From positions 57,205,787-57,269,786 of the forward strand of contig OX421962.1 in NCBI GenBank assembly GCA_949128115.1: a DNA stretch of 64,000 nt. Direction: 5' to 3'. Positions 20,101-28,800 of the stretch are shown in pieces (the first letter of the stretch is position 1; each line of letters begins with the position of its first letter). The notes under the pieces were generated by a model that made no database searches, was not told the origin of the DNA, and saw only the letters and a list, made by a program, of their open reading frames with translations. The DNA comes from Anaspis maculata. Taxonomy: Eukaryota > Arthropoda > Insecta > Coleoptera > Scraptiidae. The translations under genes and the position numbers were made by a program.

Positions 20101-22756
20101 TGAAACATTGGAAAACATCTCGAAATCGCCACTTTCCTGGGCCAAAAATCAAAATTCAAGAAAACCCATAGTTCGTCAACTGGAATGAGTTTCCTGGGTG
20201 TTGTAAGTTGATAAACCACCATTTTCACTGAGAAATATGGAGTTTTTCAGAAAAAAAAAACAATTTGAGCCCTGGAAAGTGGCGATTTCGTTTTGTTTCA
20301 ATTTTTCAAGCCCAAATATCTTGACAATGAAGCGTCTAATCAAAATTTTGCAAGAGTAACTTTTTCTTCTCAATTGAACGTACATAGAATCCGAAAATAT
20401 CAACAGTTTTAAAAAAATAATTTCAGGATCATGCGTTTTTTGTTCCTTCGGCTTTATTTTTGATGGGGAATCATCCCTCAAAGTTTGTAATAACCAGACC
20501 CGAACACCCTGTATAGAAAATTTCCATACATATTTCACTACCATTTTAAAAATTATTGTGCTAACCTTAGAATAACAATGCTTGCTTGTTATAGCAACCA
20601 CAAGAAAATATACGTGCATTATCTTGATTATGCCAGTAGTACACTGCTTTTTATTATTTGGTTCATCGCCGTAAAACCATGCAAACTTCACAGTTTTTTG
20701 TAATTTTTCTTGTTATTTTAAAAGTATTTAGTGCTGCTAAAGTGCACCAAAAGATATGGCAAGAAATAACAGATCCATCTGCTACTAAATGCCAACTAAC
20801 CCGTTGCATTCTTGATGCATCAAAGAACTGTTTTGGTAAAACCAACAGAATCTTTGTCGGTTTCTTCAGCAACGAAACCACGTGTGACAACCTGGATTCT
20901 CTCGCTCTCAACTTTCTGGATAAATTCTCCAATGGAATTATTCTGGTTTTCAACAAGTTCACAGAAGCTTTCAGACTCTCCAACAGGAAAACTATCGACT
21001 CGGGCATTTTGGAATTCACCGATATTGGCGGTCTGAAAAATGGCATAGAATCGATGCGATACAGTCGCATCTGGAATTCGAGCGCGAAATTCATTGTGAC
21101 TTCTGCTAACTTGTCTTTGAGCACAGAAGAAGTTTTGCCAAAAGTAATTGAAATTCTTTGGAACGAAGGGATTTATAATTTCGTCATTGTTTTCGCCGTC
21201 GGAAATGTTGTCAATTTTTACTCTTGGTTTCCGTACAAGAACGGCCGATGTGGCCTGGAGTACTCCAAATATGAACTTTTGGGAGTCTGTAACGGCACCC
21301 AAACGTGCGGTTGGTTCCCAGAGAAAATTCCTAGCAGTTTTGATTCATGTCTGTTGAAAGTCCATGGAGTAATTTGGCCGCCGTTCGTCATGGAGCCTGC
21401 GTCTCAAATTCCAAATTCGGATATTTATGTAATCAATGACGGACTTGAAGTTAACTTGGTGAAAGCCGTAACAGCCAAGCTTAAAATGAGGCTAAATTTT
21501 ATACTATCAAAGAAGCGTTGGGATTGGGGTGAGGTATTGGAGAACGGTTCGTCTTCTGGCATGATGAGAGCTATCAAAATGCAACAAATTGATGTAGCCA
21601 TTGGTTCGGTGGCAAGTACGCGTGAACGGATAGTGTTTATGGACTTGAGCAGATCTTATTTTGCGGAAACGCTAACCATTTGCGTTCCTCAAGCAGAAAT
21701 GCAGCCGTCTTGGAGGAAGATTATTGACGCTTTCACTTACAAAGTATGGATAGGGTTTGGTGTGTTATTTTTGATTTTCACGTTCCTGCTTTGGTTCCTG
21801 GGTCGCAGATATAACGATGGTTATTTTAAAAGTTACTTGAATTGTCTTTTGAGCGTCTACGCAACAAGTTTAGGAGAATCAATTAAGCGTTTGCCAGAGC
21901 GGCCTTTAATTCGGCTGTTTTACTTATTCTGGATGCTTTTCTGTTTGAATTTCGACATGATTTATAATACCCAACTGATCAGTGGTCTGACGCAGCCAAG
22001 CTATGAAACACAAATCAAAAGCATCAAGGAAATAGTTTCTAATGATCTAAAATTGTTTAGTATAAGTGGAATCACTAGATATTACGATACAAATTCCACT
22101 ATTACGAGAGACATCTTGAAACAGCACGAAATTTGTGGAAATATTGATGCTTGCATGGAACGGGTAGCATATAAAAAAGACCGTGGAATTTGCGTTCCAA
22201 CTACTTTTTTGAATTACGTCAGAGGACGCTACGTAACTCACGAAAATCTCCCGTTATTGTACTGCTTCAACAGCGAAATAGCGTCGTACTCCATCCACAT
22301 GCTGATTCGAAAACGATATCCATTGACACCTAAAATCAACAGCATAATTGCAAGGTTGGATGCTGGAGGATTTGTAGTTCACTGGACAAAGCAAATTTAC
22401 GAGTTCAAATGGAAAAACCAAGAAATCGGCGTTTTGAATATTACCGATCGGGAATTTTTACATTTCGGAAATTTGAAAAGCGCATTCAACTTTCTGCTGA
22501 TGGGTTTAGCAGCATCTTTTCTATTGCTTATTTGTGAAATTGTATATAAAACCGGAACTCTATTTTTGGAACCTTAATAATTCCAGGTTACTTGCAAAAT
22601 GTCTTGCAAGATTTAGGAATATCGCTTTCTGAGAACTTACAACAAATGGCTCTTCTGCTGAAGCTCCCAGCTGACCAGTACCATTCGCAAAGCGCTGGAT
22701 GTTCTGCACGGTATGTGGCAGCGGTCAGACAAATGAGAAACATCACCTCAAATTAA
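11165..22756 (+). CDS. Cog7: Conserved oligomeric Golgi complex subunit 7
   Basis: Cog7 is a subunit of lobe B of the COG tethering complex, which captures vesicles for retrograde traffic within the Golgi and so keeps glycosylation enzymes in place. Exons inferred from splice sites and reading frame: 11165-11167, 11222-11311, 11377-11677, 13065-14506, 18636-18882, 22587-22756. Together they give 2253 nt, 750 residues plus a TAA stop, against about 770 in human. All introns are GT-AG and phases agree. Landmarks resembling the family: DDNFDTKAWIN near the N-terminus, TKLQLYVQQVNNALEETS (exon 3), LKNRLEAIASPAIVQAFTS (exon 4), NCGYCGLLIALRAFL, YITQ-IGQYLMTLPQHLEPF across the exon 4/5 junction, and a C-terminus with AAVRQMRN. 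Introns are 54, 65, 1387, 4129 and 3704 nt; the last hosts a complete receptor gene on the same strand. No frameshift or stop is seen, so the gene appears intact. Confidence 0.95.
12233..12729. mobile_element. Foldback element, about 500 bp
   Basis: AAAAAATTCTATGTCTT at 12233 is matched by AAAGACATAGAATTTTT ending near 12728, and the arms continue through TTGAAGTTATGG / CCATAACTTCAA and CAACCTCTGAAT / ATTCAGAGGTCG. The centre is occupied by the CAGGGTG element at 12399-12569. Confidence 0.75.
12399..12569. mobile_element. MITE with CAGGGTG tips and TA target site
   Basis: A 171-bp element running from CAGGGTGAATTATGA to TGATGACTCACCCTG, flanked by TA on both sides. It sits in the centre of a larger foldback. 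Termini and TA duplication suggest a Tc1/mariner-type source. Confidence 0.7.
14835..14978. mobile_element. Short palindromic MITE
   Basis: A 144-bp element, AGGCTGAAACAGAATGAACG to CGTTCATTCTGTCTCAGCCT, with arms of about 55 bp that include GGCGTCAACTGTCAAG and CTTGACAGTTGACGCC. It is GC-richer than its surroundings. Confidence 0.8.
15086..15207. mobile_element. Palindromic MITE, family A, copy 1
   Basis: A 122-bp element with perfectly inverted ends, ATCGTGTGATC and GATCACACGAT. The arms include TTATTTTAGGTAG / CTACCTAAAATAA and TGTGGCC / GGCCACA around a centre with AGGGGTGCGAAGCTGC. Copies 2 and 3 are at 32563-32692 and 46429-46549. It interrupts the left arm of foldback II; the right arm (CTTCTAAATCGG) shows the unfilled site. 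Confidence 0.8.
15249..15866. mobile_element. CAGGGTG-tipped foldback in the centre of foldback II
   Basis: A 618-bp element from CAGGGTGAAGAAGGAAAAGT to TTCTTCACCCTG, with TA on each side. Inner pairing includes TAACTCATGAACCAA / TTGGTTTATGAGTTG. It splits the GCAGGC...GCCTGC centre of foldback II. Confidence 0.7.
16187..16511. mobile_element. MITE III (GGGTGATTGCATG tips), in the left arm of palindrome I
   Basis: A 325-bp element from GGGTGATTGCATG to CATGCAATCACCC. The right arm of palindrome I reads directly across this position (complement GATAATAGGGGGCAC), so it is a clean insertion with a TA-type target. A second copy lies inverted at 57335-57587, sharing GAGTTTATGGCAAAATGTCA and TGTCATTTTTACGTGTTTTG-like blocks. 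Confidence 0.8.
16954..18048. mobile_element. Foldback IV at the centre of palindrome I
   Basis: A 1095-bp element from CAGAGGGGTGCATAAAAAGC to the complement GCACTCCTCTG, flanked by TA. Paired blocks include CATCCGATCTTCAAAATTC / GAATTTTGAAGATCGGAT and ATTATGATGCTTCTGAGCAC / GTGCTCAGAAGCATCATAAT. TIR and TA target resemble Tc1/mariner MITEs. Its central loop has a tandem copy of CAAAATGTTTTCAAAATCC at about 17640-17690. Confidence 0.75.
17075..17340. mobile_element. Element V with an 8-bp target duplication, inside foldback IV
   Basis: A 266-bp inverted-repeat element from GGTAATTATTGACGACCACT to AGTGGTCGTCAATAATTACC. AAATATTT occurs directly on both sides (17067-17074 and 17341-17348) and once at the matching place in the other arm of foldback IV. 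An 8-bp duplication points to a hAT-type mobiliser. AAATATTT is itself a palindrome, so the exact boundary is ambiguous. Confidence 0.75.
19681..20511. mobile_element. CAGGGTG-tipped foldback upstream of the receptor gene
   Basis: An 831-bp element from CAGGGTGTTCGAGTCTGGTT to the complement ending CGAACACCCTG, flanked by TA. Inner sequence (AACCGTTGAACCGATTTCAA, GGGGCGTAGATAATAGGGG) is shared with palindrome I, with about 24.5-25.3 kb and with 58.8-59.4 kb, although the terminal arms differ. Confidence 0.75.
20679..22577 (+). CDS. Divergent ionotropic receptor (IR), intronless, nested in Cog7
   Basis: A chemosensory ligand-gated cation channel of the insect IR family, derived from ionotropic glutamate receptors and acting in the plasma membrane of sensory neurons. 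I start at 20679 (632 aa) because it gives a signal peptide (TSQFFVIFLVILKVFSAA); the upstream in-frame codon at 20658 is TTG. A short, divergent extracellular region of about 250 residues comes first. The ligand-binding S1 half follows from about residue 256 (GLEVNLVKAV) and keeps an arginine near 312-315 (STRER). M1 is about 355-374 (VWIGFGVLFLIFTFLLWF), then a pore segment about 381-400, M3 about 412-432 (LFYLFWMLFCLNF), S2, and M4 about 604-624 (FNFLLMGLAASFLLLICEI). The canonical SYTANLAAF motif of M3 is replaced by MIYNTQLISGLTQP. A single exon and weak motif conservation suggest a divergent IR rather than a co-receptor. Orthology is not assignable by eye. Confidence 0.9.
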   Translation: MQTSQFFVIFLVILKVFSAAKVHQKIWQEITDPSATKCQLTRCILDASKNCFGKTNRIFVGFFSNETTCDNLDSLALNFLDKFSNGIILVFNKFTEAFRLSNRKTIDSGILEFTDIGGLKNGIESMRYSRIWNSSAKFIVTSANLSLSTEEVLPKVIEILWNEGIYNFVIVFAVGNVVNFYSWFPYKNGRCGLEYSKYELLGVCNGTQTCGWFPEKIPSSFDSCLLKVHGVIWPPFVMEPASQIPNSDIYVINDGLEVNLVKAVTAKLKMRLNFILSKKRWDWGEVLENGSSSGMMRAIKMQQIDVAIGSVASTRERIVFMDLSRSYFAETLTICVPQAEMQPSWRKIIDAFTYKVWIGFGVLFLIFTFLLWFLGRRYNDGYFKSYLNCLLSVYATSLGESIKRLPERPLIRLFYLFWMLFCLNFDMIYNTQLISGLTQPSYETQIKSIKEIVSNDLKLFSISGITRYYDTNSTITRDILKQHEICGNIDACMERVAYKKDRGICVPTTFLNYVRGRYVTHENLPLLYCFNSEIASYSIHMLIRKRYPLTPKINSIIARLDAGGFVVHWTKQIYEFKWKNQEIGVLNITDREFLHFGNLKSAFNFLLMGLAASFLLLICEIVYKTGTLFLEP

Positions 22757-22808
22757 AATCAAGTTTACGATTCATTGTTGCTCCATACAAAACTTTTATT
22801 GTATCATA

Positions 22809-22824
22809 TTTATTTATAAATAAA
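22809..22824. terminator. Palindromic bidirectional poly(A) signal between Cog7 and Prp4
   Basis: TTTATTTATAAATAAA is a perfect 16-bp palindrome with AATAAA on the plus strand at 22819-22824 (63 nt after the Cog7 stop) and on the minus strand at 22814-22809 (26 nt after the Prp4 stop). It is the only plus-strand AATAAA between the Cog7 stop and the Prp4 stop, and the stop codons are just 83 bp apart. The two 3' UTRs therefore probably overlap. Confidence 0.7.
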
Positions 22825-22839
22825 ACAATTATTATAAAA

Positions 22840-25800
22840 TTAAACTTTGAATTCTTCAGGTGCCCACAATTTGAACGTTCTATCATATGAACCAGTCACA
22901 ATATACTGATTATCATTGGAAATATCAACAGACATAATTTTACCATCATGACCTGACAGCGTTTTCAACGGCTGCCACGTCCTGTTAGTCCACAATTTTG
23001 CAGTGTTATCGTACGATGACGTGATCAAGTAATCGCCACAATCTCTTTGGAACTTCACATCCGAGATGAGATTTGTATGTGCAGGTATTGTATATAAAAA
23101 TGACCTTTTACGCAAATCCCAAATTTTGCAAGTATTGTCTTCACTTGCCGTCGCTATCTGGTAGCCGTTTGGAGAAAAGTCGATCCCAAAAATGGCTTTT
23201 AGATGTCCCTCCATAAACATTATACATCTTCCTGTCCGCAAGTCCCATACTCTGCCAAAGGAATCTAGGCCACTGTAAAAAAAGTGTAAGAAGCAAGGCT
23301 CTATGTTACGTGCATGTGCATGACTGTGCTTACCCTGTGGCACATACTGATCCGTCAATTTGAAACGAAATGCAGTGTACAGGTTTCACATGGCCTTCTT
23401 GATGTAAAACCTCGGTTCGTCGTTCTAAGTCCCACAGTCTCCAGGAGTTGTCATAGCAACATGTGCCCAGAAATCTGCCTGATGGATGGAATCCTAGACG
23501 AGAAACTCGATGTGGTATATGGCCCTCAATATCTGCTATCGGCTCTTCACTACAACAAGAATGGTTTGTGTTTATTTTTATGAAAACAAAAAAAAGTGTA
23601 GTGAAGCTTCTTTAGCAGTTGTAGCCTGAAATCGCCTTGTACGATCAAGCACTGCAAGTGCCTATTTTGCTAAGATGTTGATAGGTACCTGACAAAATTC
23701 CAGATCTTCACTGAACCATCTGCAGCACATGATACCATATTACAGGCTTTTTCTTCTTGACCTATTGACGCATATGGGTGGAAAATTATGGCGCCCACAT
23801 TGCAAGTGTGTCCTTTCAAAGTTTGTATTAATGTACAATCAGGCACAGACCATACTTTGCACAAGCCACTCCTGGAACAAAATAGAGCCTTATCAGTTAC
23901 GGAGGGAAGATTCATTCACAAACGATTTTTTTTGACAAGTTCGTGTGGAAAAACATACCATGATGAAGTTGCCAACATTTTTGAGTTTGGACTAAATTGG
24001 CAAGACGAAATCGGACGTGTGTCCCCTATTTGACTGGAATATATCGTCATCATTTGCAATTTCTTCTGGATTTCTTGTTTTTTGGCTGTTTTCGTGGCTG
24101 TAGGTAGATCTGACATATTTCTGGCCTCTTCGAGGCGGTCCTTGGCTCTCGGCAGGGAATATTCGGCTATCCATAGCCTGGCAATTTTCAACGATTCCGG
24201 GCCTTCGTGATACCATGTGGTTTCCAAGTCTTTTTCAAACTGTTTTCGTTCTTCTTCCGCTTCTCTTCGTATTACAGCATCTTCGCCTATTCTGGAAAAA
24301 AAAACGGATGCAGTTTTGTAAGCCTGAACACTAATAATCATGATATGTACAGGGAGTTTCGCAATTACGGGTACAAACTTCTAGGGGAGATTCCCCATCA
24401 AAAATGGACTAGGAAAAAATGTAACTTCGATGTTTCAAAATGCTCCGTTGAAAAGTTCCAGGGTGTTCAAGTTGAATTTTTGAAACCGATTTTTTGACAC
24501 CTTTTGAACTTTGAACCAAAGATCACTAAAATAGGTTTCTATTAAACAGTAGTAATAGGTTTGTTCCATCAGAAATCCAAAACTAGTCACCGACAGTTTG
24601 CAAACTGTAAGCAATGGCATGCCCCACTTTGGACTAGTTTTCGTCAGTCATGGTCATGGCTAATGGCTCTTACTTAATTTTCTATCGTTTGGCAGTTTGC
24701 AGCTGGAAATAAGCCGTAAATAATGAATGAATAATGAAACCATCAATCTAACTTATATTATTTGTGAACATTGACCAGAGAAGGCTCCATGCCAAACGAA
24801 TGTATTCCGCTGCGCAAGAGCGCAAGCCCGGACGAGAAGTTTCCGTAAAATCCGCAAACTTTTCTGACCATCCCGAAACTAGTTTAACCGTGGGTTCCAC
24901 AAAACAGATAATACGAGATTAGTTGATTCGCAATTTTTGTTTGTCAATTTGTAGCTGACTGATCAATGGAAACGCTGGTTTATCCCTCAATAATAAAAAG
25001 AGGATGGGTCTAGTACAGATTTCAGGCATTTTTTGTGGGTAATCCCCTAGCATTTAGCAGAAAAATGTTCAGTTAATCTGCAATCAGCCTTGACCACTGA
25101 TCATCTTTTTGTGGAACTGACGGTAAGCCGCTGATGAAACAGCGGATCGTCAGTCAGGGGATCGTCCGAGATTTTGATGGAACGCCAAAAAAATAGAACT
25201 GCGCATGTCGTCGCTGACGTTCACGGACCGTCAGGGACTGCTGATGGAACAAACCTAATGTGTTTAAAAAAATTATCTCAGGGACGTAGATAATGGGGGT
25301 TGTCCTCATATTTTCCCCCCTATTTTTTTATCCGAGCTATTTTTCCAAATTGTTCCAATTTTTGGATTCTACGTTCAATTTAGAAAAAAAGTTGCTCTTG
25401 CAATATTTTCATTAGATTCTGATTCTGATTCTTGTCCATTTGGATTTAGTAATGAAGGATTTTCTCTCCTTCTTGGGTCCAAAAATCTACCCCAAGAGAA
25501 AATCCTTCATTTTCATTAAAGACTTCGTTTATTTTGATTTGAAACTTTGCAAAACATCTCGAAATCGCCATTTTCAAACGCCTATAAATTAGAGAATGCA
25601 AAAAACGCATGATTTCTCAGCAGTAAAAAATAGGGGAGGCGCGGGGTATGAAAGCACTATGATTTCCTGCAAATGATTTCCAATCTTTCTGTGGTGCCAG
25701 TTTCAGATCGTTCACCTTCATCCATGTACCAATGCGTCTGACTGCCTCACTCGCTTTTCTTTCTACATAATTTTGGTTCCTTGTGAAAAACTGCAAATTT

Positions 25801-28800
25801 TGAACTTTTTAGCTTGTGAACAGATCTACACCAACTTTTTTTAAACAGAGGATAAGTGGTTCTTGAACATTTTCAGGTAATTTCTCTCAAGATTCTCCAA
25901 GTTTTTCAAGAGTTTTCCACTTGAAAATGAGTAACCGACCTGGGTTATCGAGACCAGACTCAAATGATGGAGCTCAAAATGAAGCTCTGATTAAGGAAAA
26001 TATCTCAATTCTTCAATCATTTTCTCAAGTTTGAACTTCCTACCCAAAGGAACGTGTCATAAAAAAAAAATGTTCATCTGTTCCTCGCTCCTGCTCCTTA
26101 GGCCAGGCGGTAGGTCATTCTCGATAGAAAAAATTCCGACCAAAGCTTTTATGGCGTCAAACTCTTCGTAAGGTCAGTAGGTATCTACCACTGAGTTTCC
26201 GCCCAAAAACGAGTTGTGCTGATTCCTCCACATCTGCCCAAAGGTAAAATATGTCTTGAAGTTGCAAAAAGACCTGTTGAACCCCCGTACTTTTTCATTT
26301 TATTGGCCTCAATGCAAACGTACAACTGTTACGCCAACATTGGAAGCATTTATCATCATCTCTGTGCCAGTCTTACTGTTTAAAAAAAAGATTTCTTTGT
26401 GCGGTCCAGATAAATCACATTTGATTGTTTTTCCACACAAGAAAACGATGGAGCAACATGTATTTTGGATGTTTTCTACTAACTCGTACCCACTAAACTC
26501 ATTTATGGTGTTAAAATTTCAATAACAGCATTTTTGAAGATGTTGCCCGCTAAGAAGTGGATAATTTTTACCCGCCTGTTCAGCAGCAATTTTTTCAATT
26601 TTACCAAACACCGTTTTCGAAAATTTTAAAAGGAATGACAAGCTGGAACTCTTTTCTAATGATATTATGTCTGGCTTAACCGCGGCACGCTTTTTGAAAG
26701 TGAAGGAAACGGTTTTCTTTTTGAGCGGTTCTATTTTATCCGCGTGCGGCCGTGCCTACTTGACATAGACCGAACTGATTACAAAAGCTTGGAAATGTAG
26801 TCTCTTCCAGCTTTAAAACACGACCATTATTGATAAAATAATGTATAATTTCTTCATAAATCAATGTACAAAGTCTTAATAATAATGGTCGTGTTTTAAA
26901 GCTGGAAAGAGTACATTTCTAAGCTCGTGTAAACCGGGTGTAAACAGTCCGGTCTATGTCAAATAGGCACGGCCGCACGCGGGTGGAATAGGACCGTTCG
27001 AAAAGAAATAAGTTTTTTGGACTTTCAAGTGCGTACCGCGATTAAACCAGGCATGATATAGTCAGAAAAGAGTTTGAGCTTTCCATTCTTTATAAAATTT
27101 TTGCAAACGATGTTTGGTAAAATTGAGAAAATTGCTGCTGAACAGGCGGGTGAAAATTATTCACTTCTTAGTGGGCAACATCTTCAAAAATGCTGTTCTT
27201 GACATTTTAACACCATAAATGGGTTTAGTGGGTACGAGTTAGTAGAAAACATCCAAAATTCATGTTGCTCCATCGTTTTCTTGTGTGGAAAAACAATCAA
27301 ATGTGATTTATCTGACTCGCACAAAGAAATCTTTTTTCAACAGTAAGACTGGCACAGAGATGATGACAAATGCTTCCAATGTTTGCGTAAGAGTTGTAAA
27401 TTTGCATTGAGGCAAATGAAATGAAAAAGTGCGGGGGTTTAACAGGTCTTTTTGCACCTCCAAGACATCTTTTACCTTTGGGCAGATGTGGAGGAATCAG
27501 CACAACTCGTTTTTGGGCGGAAACTCAGGGGTAGATACCTGCTGACCTTACGAAGAGTTTGACACCATAAAAGCTTTGGTCGGAGTTTTTTCCAGATTGT
27601 AATGATTTTACCGACATGCCGCCTGGCCTACCTGTACTCATCGGGGAACTTTGGGATGACAAAACCAATTTTTTTCATTTGAAGAAAACCCACTCATTTT
27701 TTTATGCTCTACCATCTCCTAAATATTGGCAAAAAAAGTGTAACACCCTGTATACAGGGTGATTCATGACTAATGCGACATGGTTGAATGCCAGGTAGAG
27801 GACATTGAGGCAAGTCTAAAGGTGCGTTCAGTCAGCTTATTTAGCCGCAAGTTTAAATTTTAGTCGCAAGCGCAGCGACGCCCATTGGCTCTTATGAACC
27901 AGCCTCCTCAAAACAGCCAATAAGCGATGCAGCGCTTACGACTAAAATTGAAACTTGCGGCTAAATAAGCTGACTGAACGCACCTTAAACATGTGTAAAA
28001 AAAAATTTTTTTGGTCAGCGGTTACGAAGATACAGGGTGTTTCCTATGTTTGGGCTTAAATTTCAAGGTGCGATATCTTTGCAACGGTTTGACGAAATCC
28101 GACAAAATTCAGAAAAAACACTCCTCTACTGAAGCTCTTCGAGATGGTCTATCTCCAGATCAAAAATCTAGGTCTGTACTTGAAAAAAGTTGTTTGCCTT
28201 TTTTTTCACAGAAAATCACATTTTCCGATCGACGCGACGTTCGGAAAAAACAGCATTGGACTCGGAAAGTACAGAGAAAATGCTATAAAATAAGCTTTTC
28301 AAATCGCACGGCACACTTCGACCAGTTTCACAAAAACAGATCAAAGTAAGAACTTGTACACATTTTGCTGTACCCTTTTTCCTAACGTTCGTCAAAATTC
28401 ATCCGAAACTGTTTCCAAAGCTCCCCTGCTGTAAATGTACGGAAAATAGCTCATCGCCAGAATTGAATATCCAGAATCCAGGACCGTACTTGGAAAAACT
28501 TGTTTTTTTTTTTAACATAAAAGCAAGCATATTATCCGATCGCTTTTGGTTAAAATGACATCGGATTCGGAAAATACATACAGGAAAAATGCTATGAGGT
28601 AGACTTCCTGAATCGTACGGCACACTTCGATTGGTTTTACAAAAACAGATGAAAAGAAGAACTTGTACTTCATTTTACAATTTTGCTGTATCTTTCTTTT
28701 CCAATGTGCGTCAAAATTGATTCGAAATCATTTCTAAAGCTCCCCTGAATTCCTGAGACGGCTTTCTGCCAGAACTCAAAATCCAGGATCCAGGACCGTA

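Larger units (their letters stand above)
18883..22586 (+). other. Cog7 intron 5, host of the ionotropic receptor gene
   Basis: A 3.70-kb phase-1 intron. Its first 1.8 kb hold a possible small MITE (18928-19097, AGGGTGATTC / GAATCACTCC) and the foldback at 19681-20511. The remainder is the receptor gene, whose stop codon lies 9 nt before the intron's end. Confidence 0.85.

Noticed and set aside
20658..20678. Upstream start for the ionotropic receptor
   Set aside because: The codon at 20658 is TTG, and the extra residues (VHRRKT) would spoil the signal peptide that starts at the ATG at 20679.
20679..22756. Receptor ORF as an alternative C-terminus of Cog7
   Set aside because: The receptor has its own signal peptide and complete channel topology, and Cog7 exons 5 and 6 join in phase to give the conserved COG7 C-terminus.
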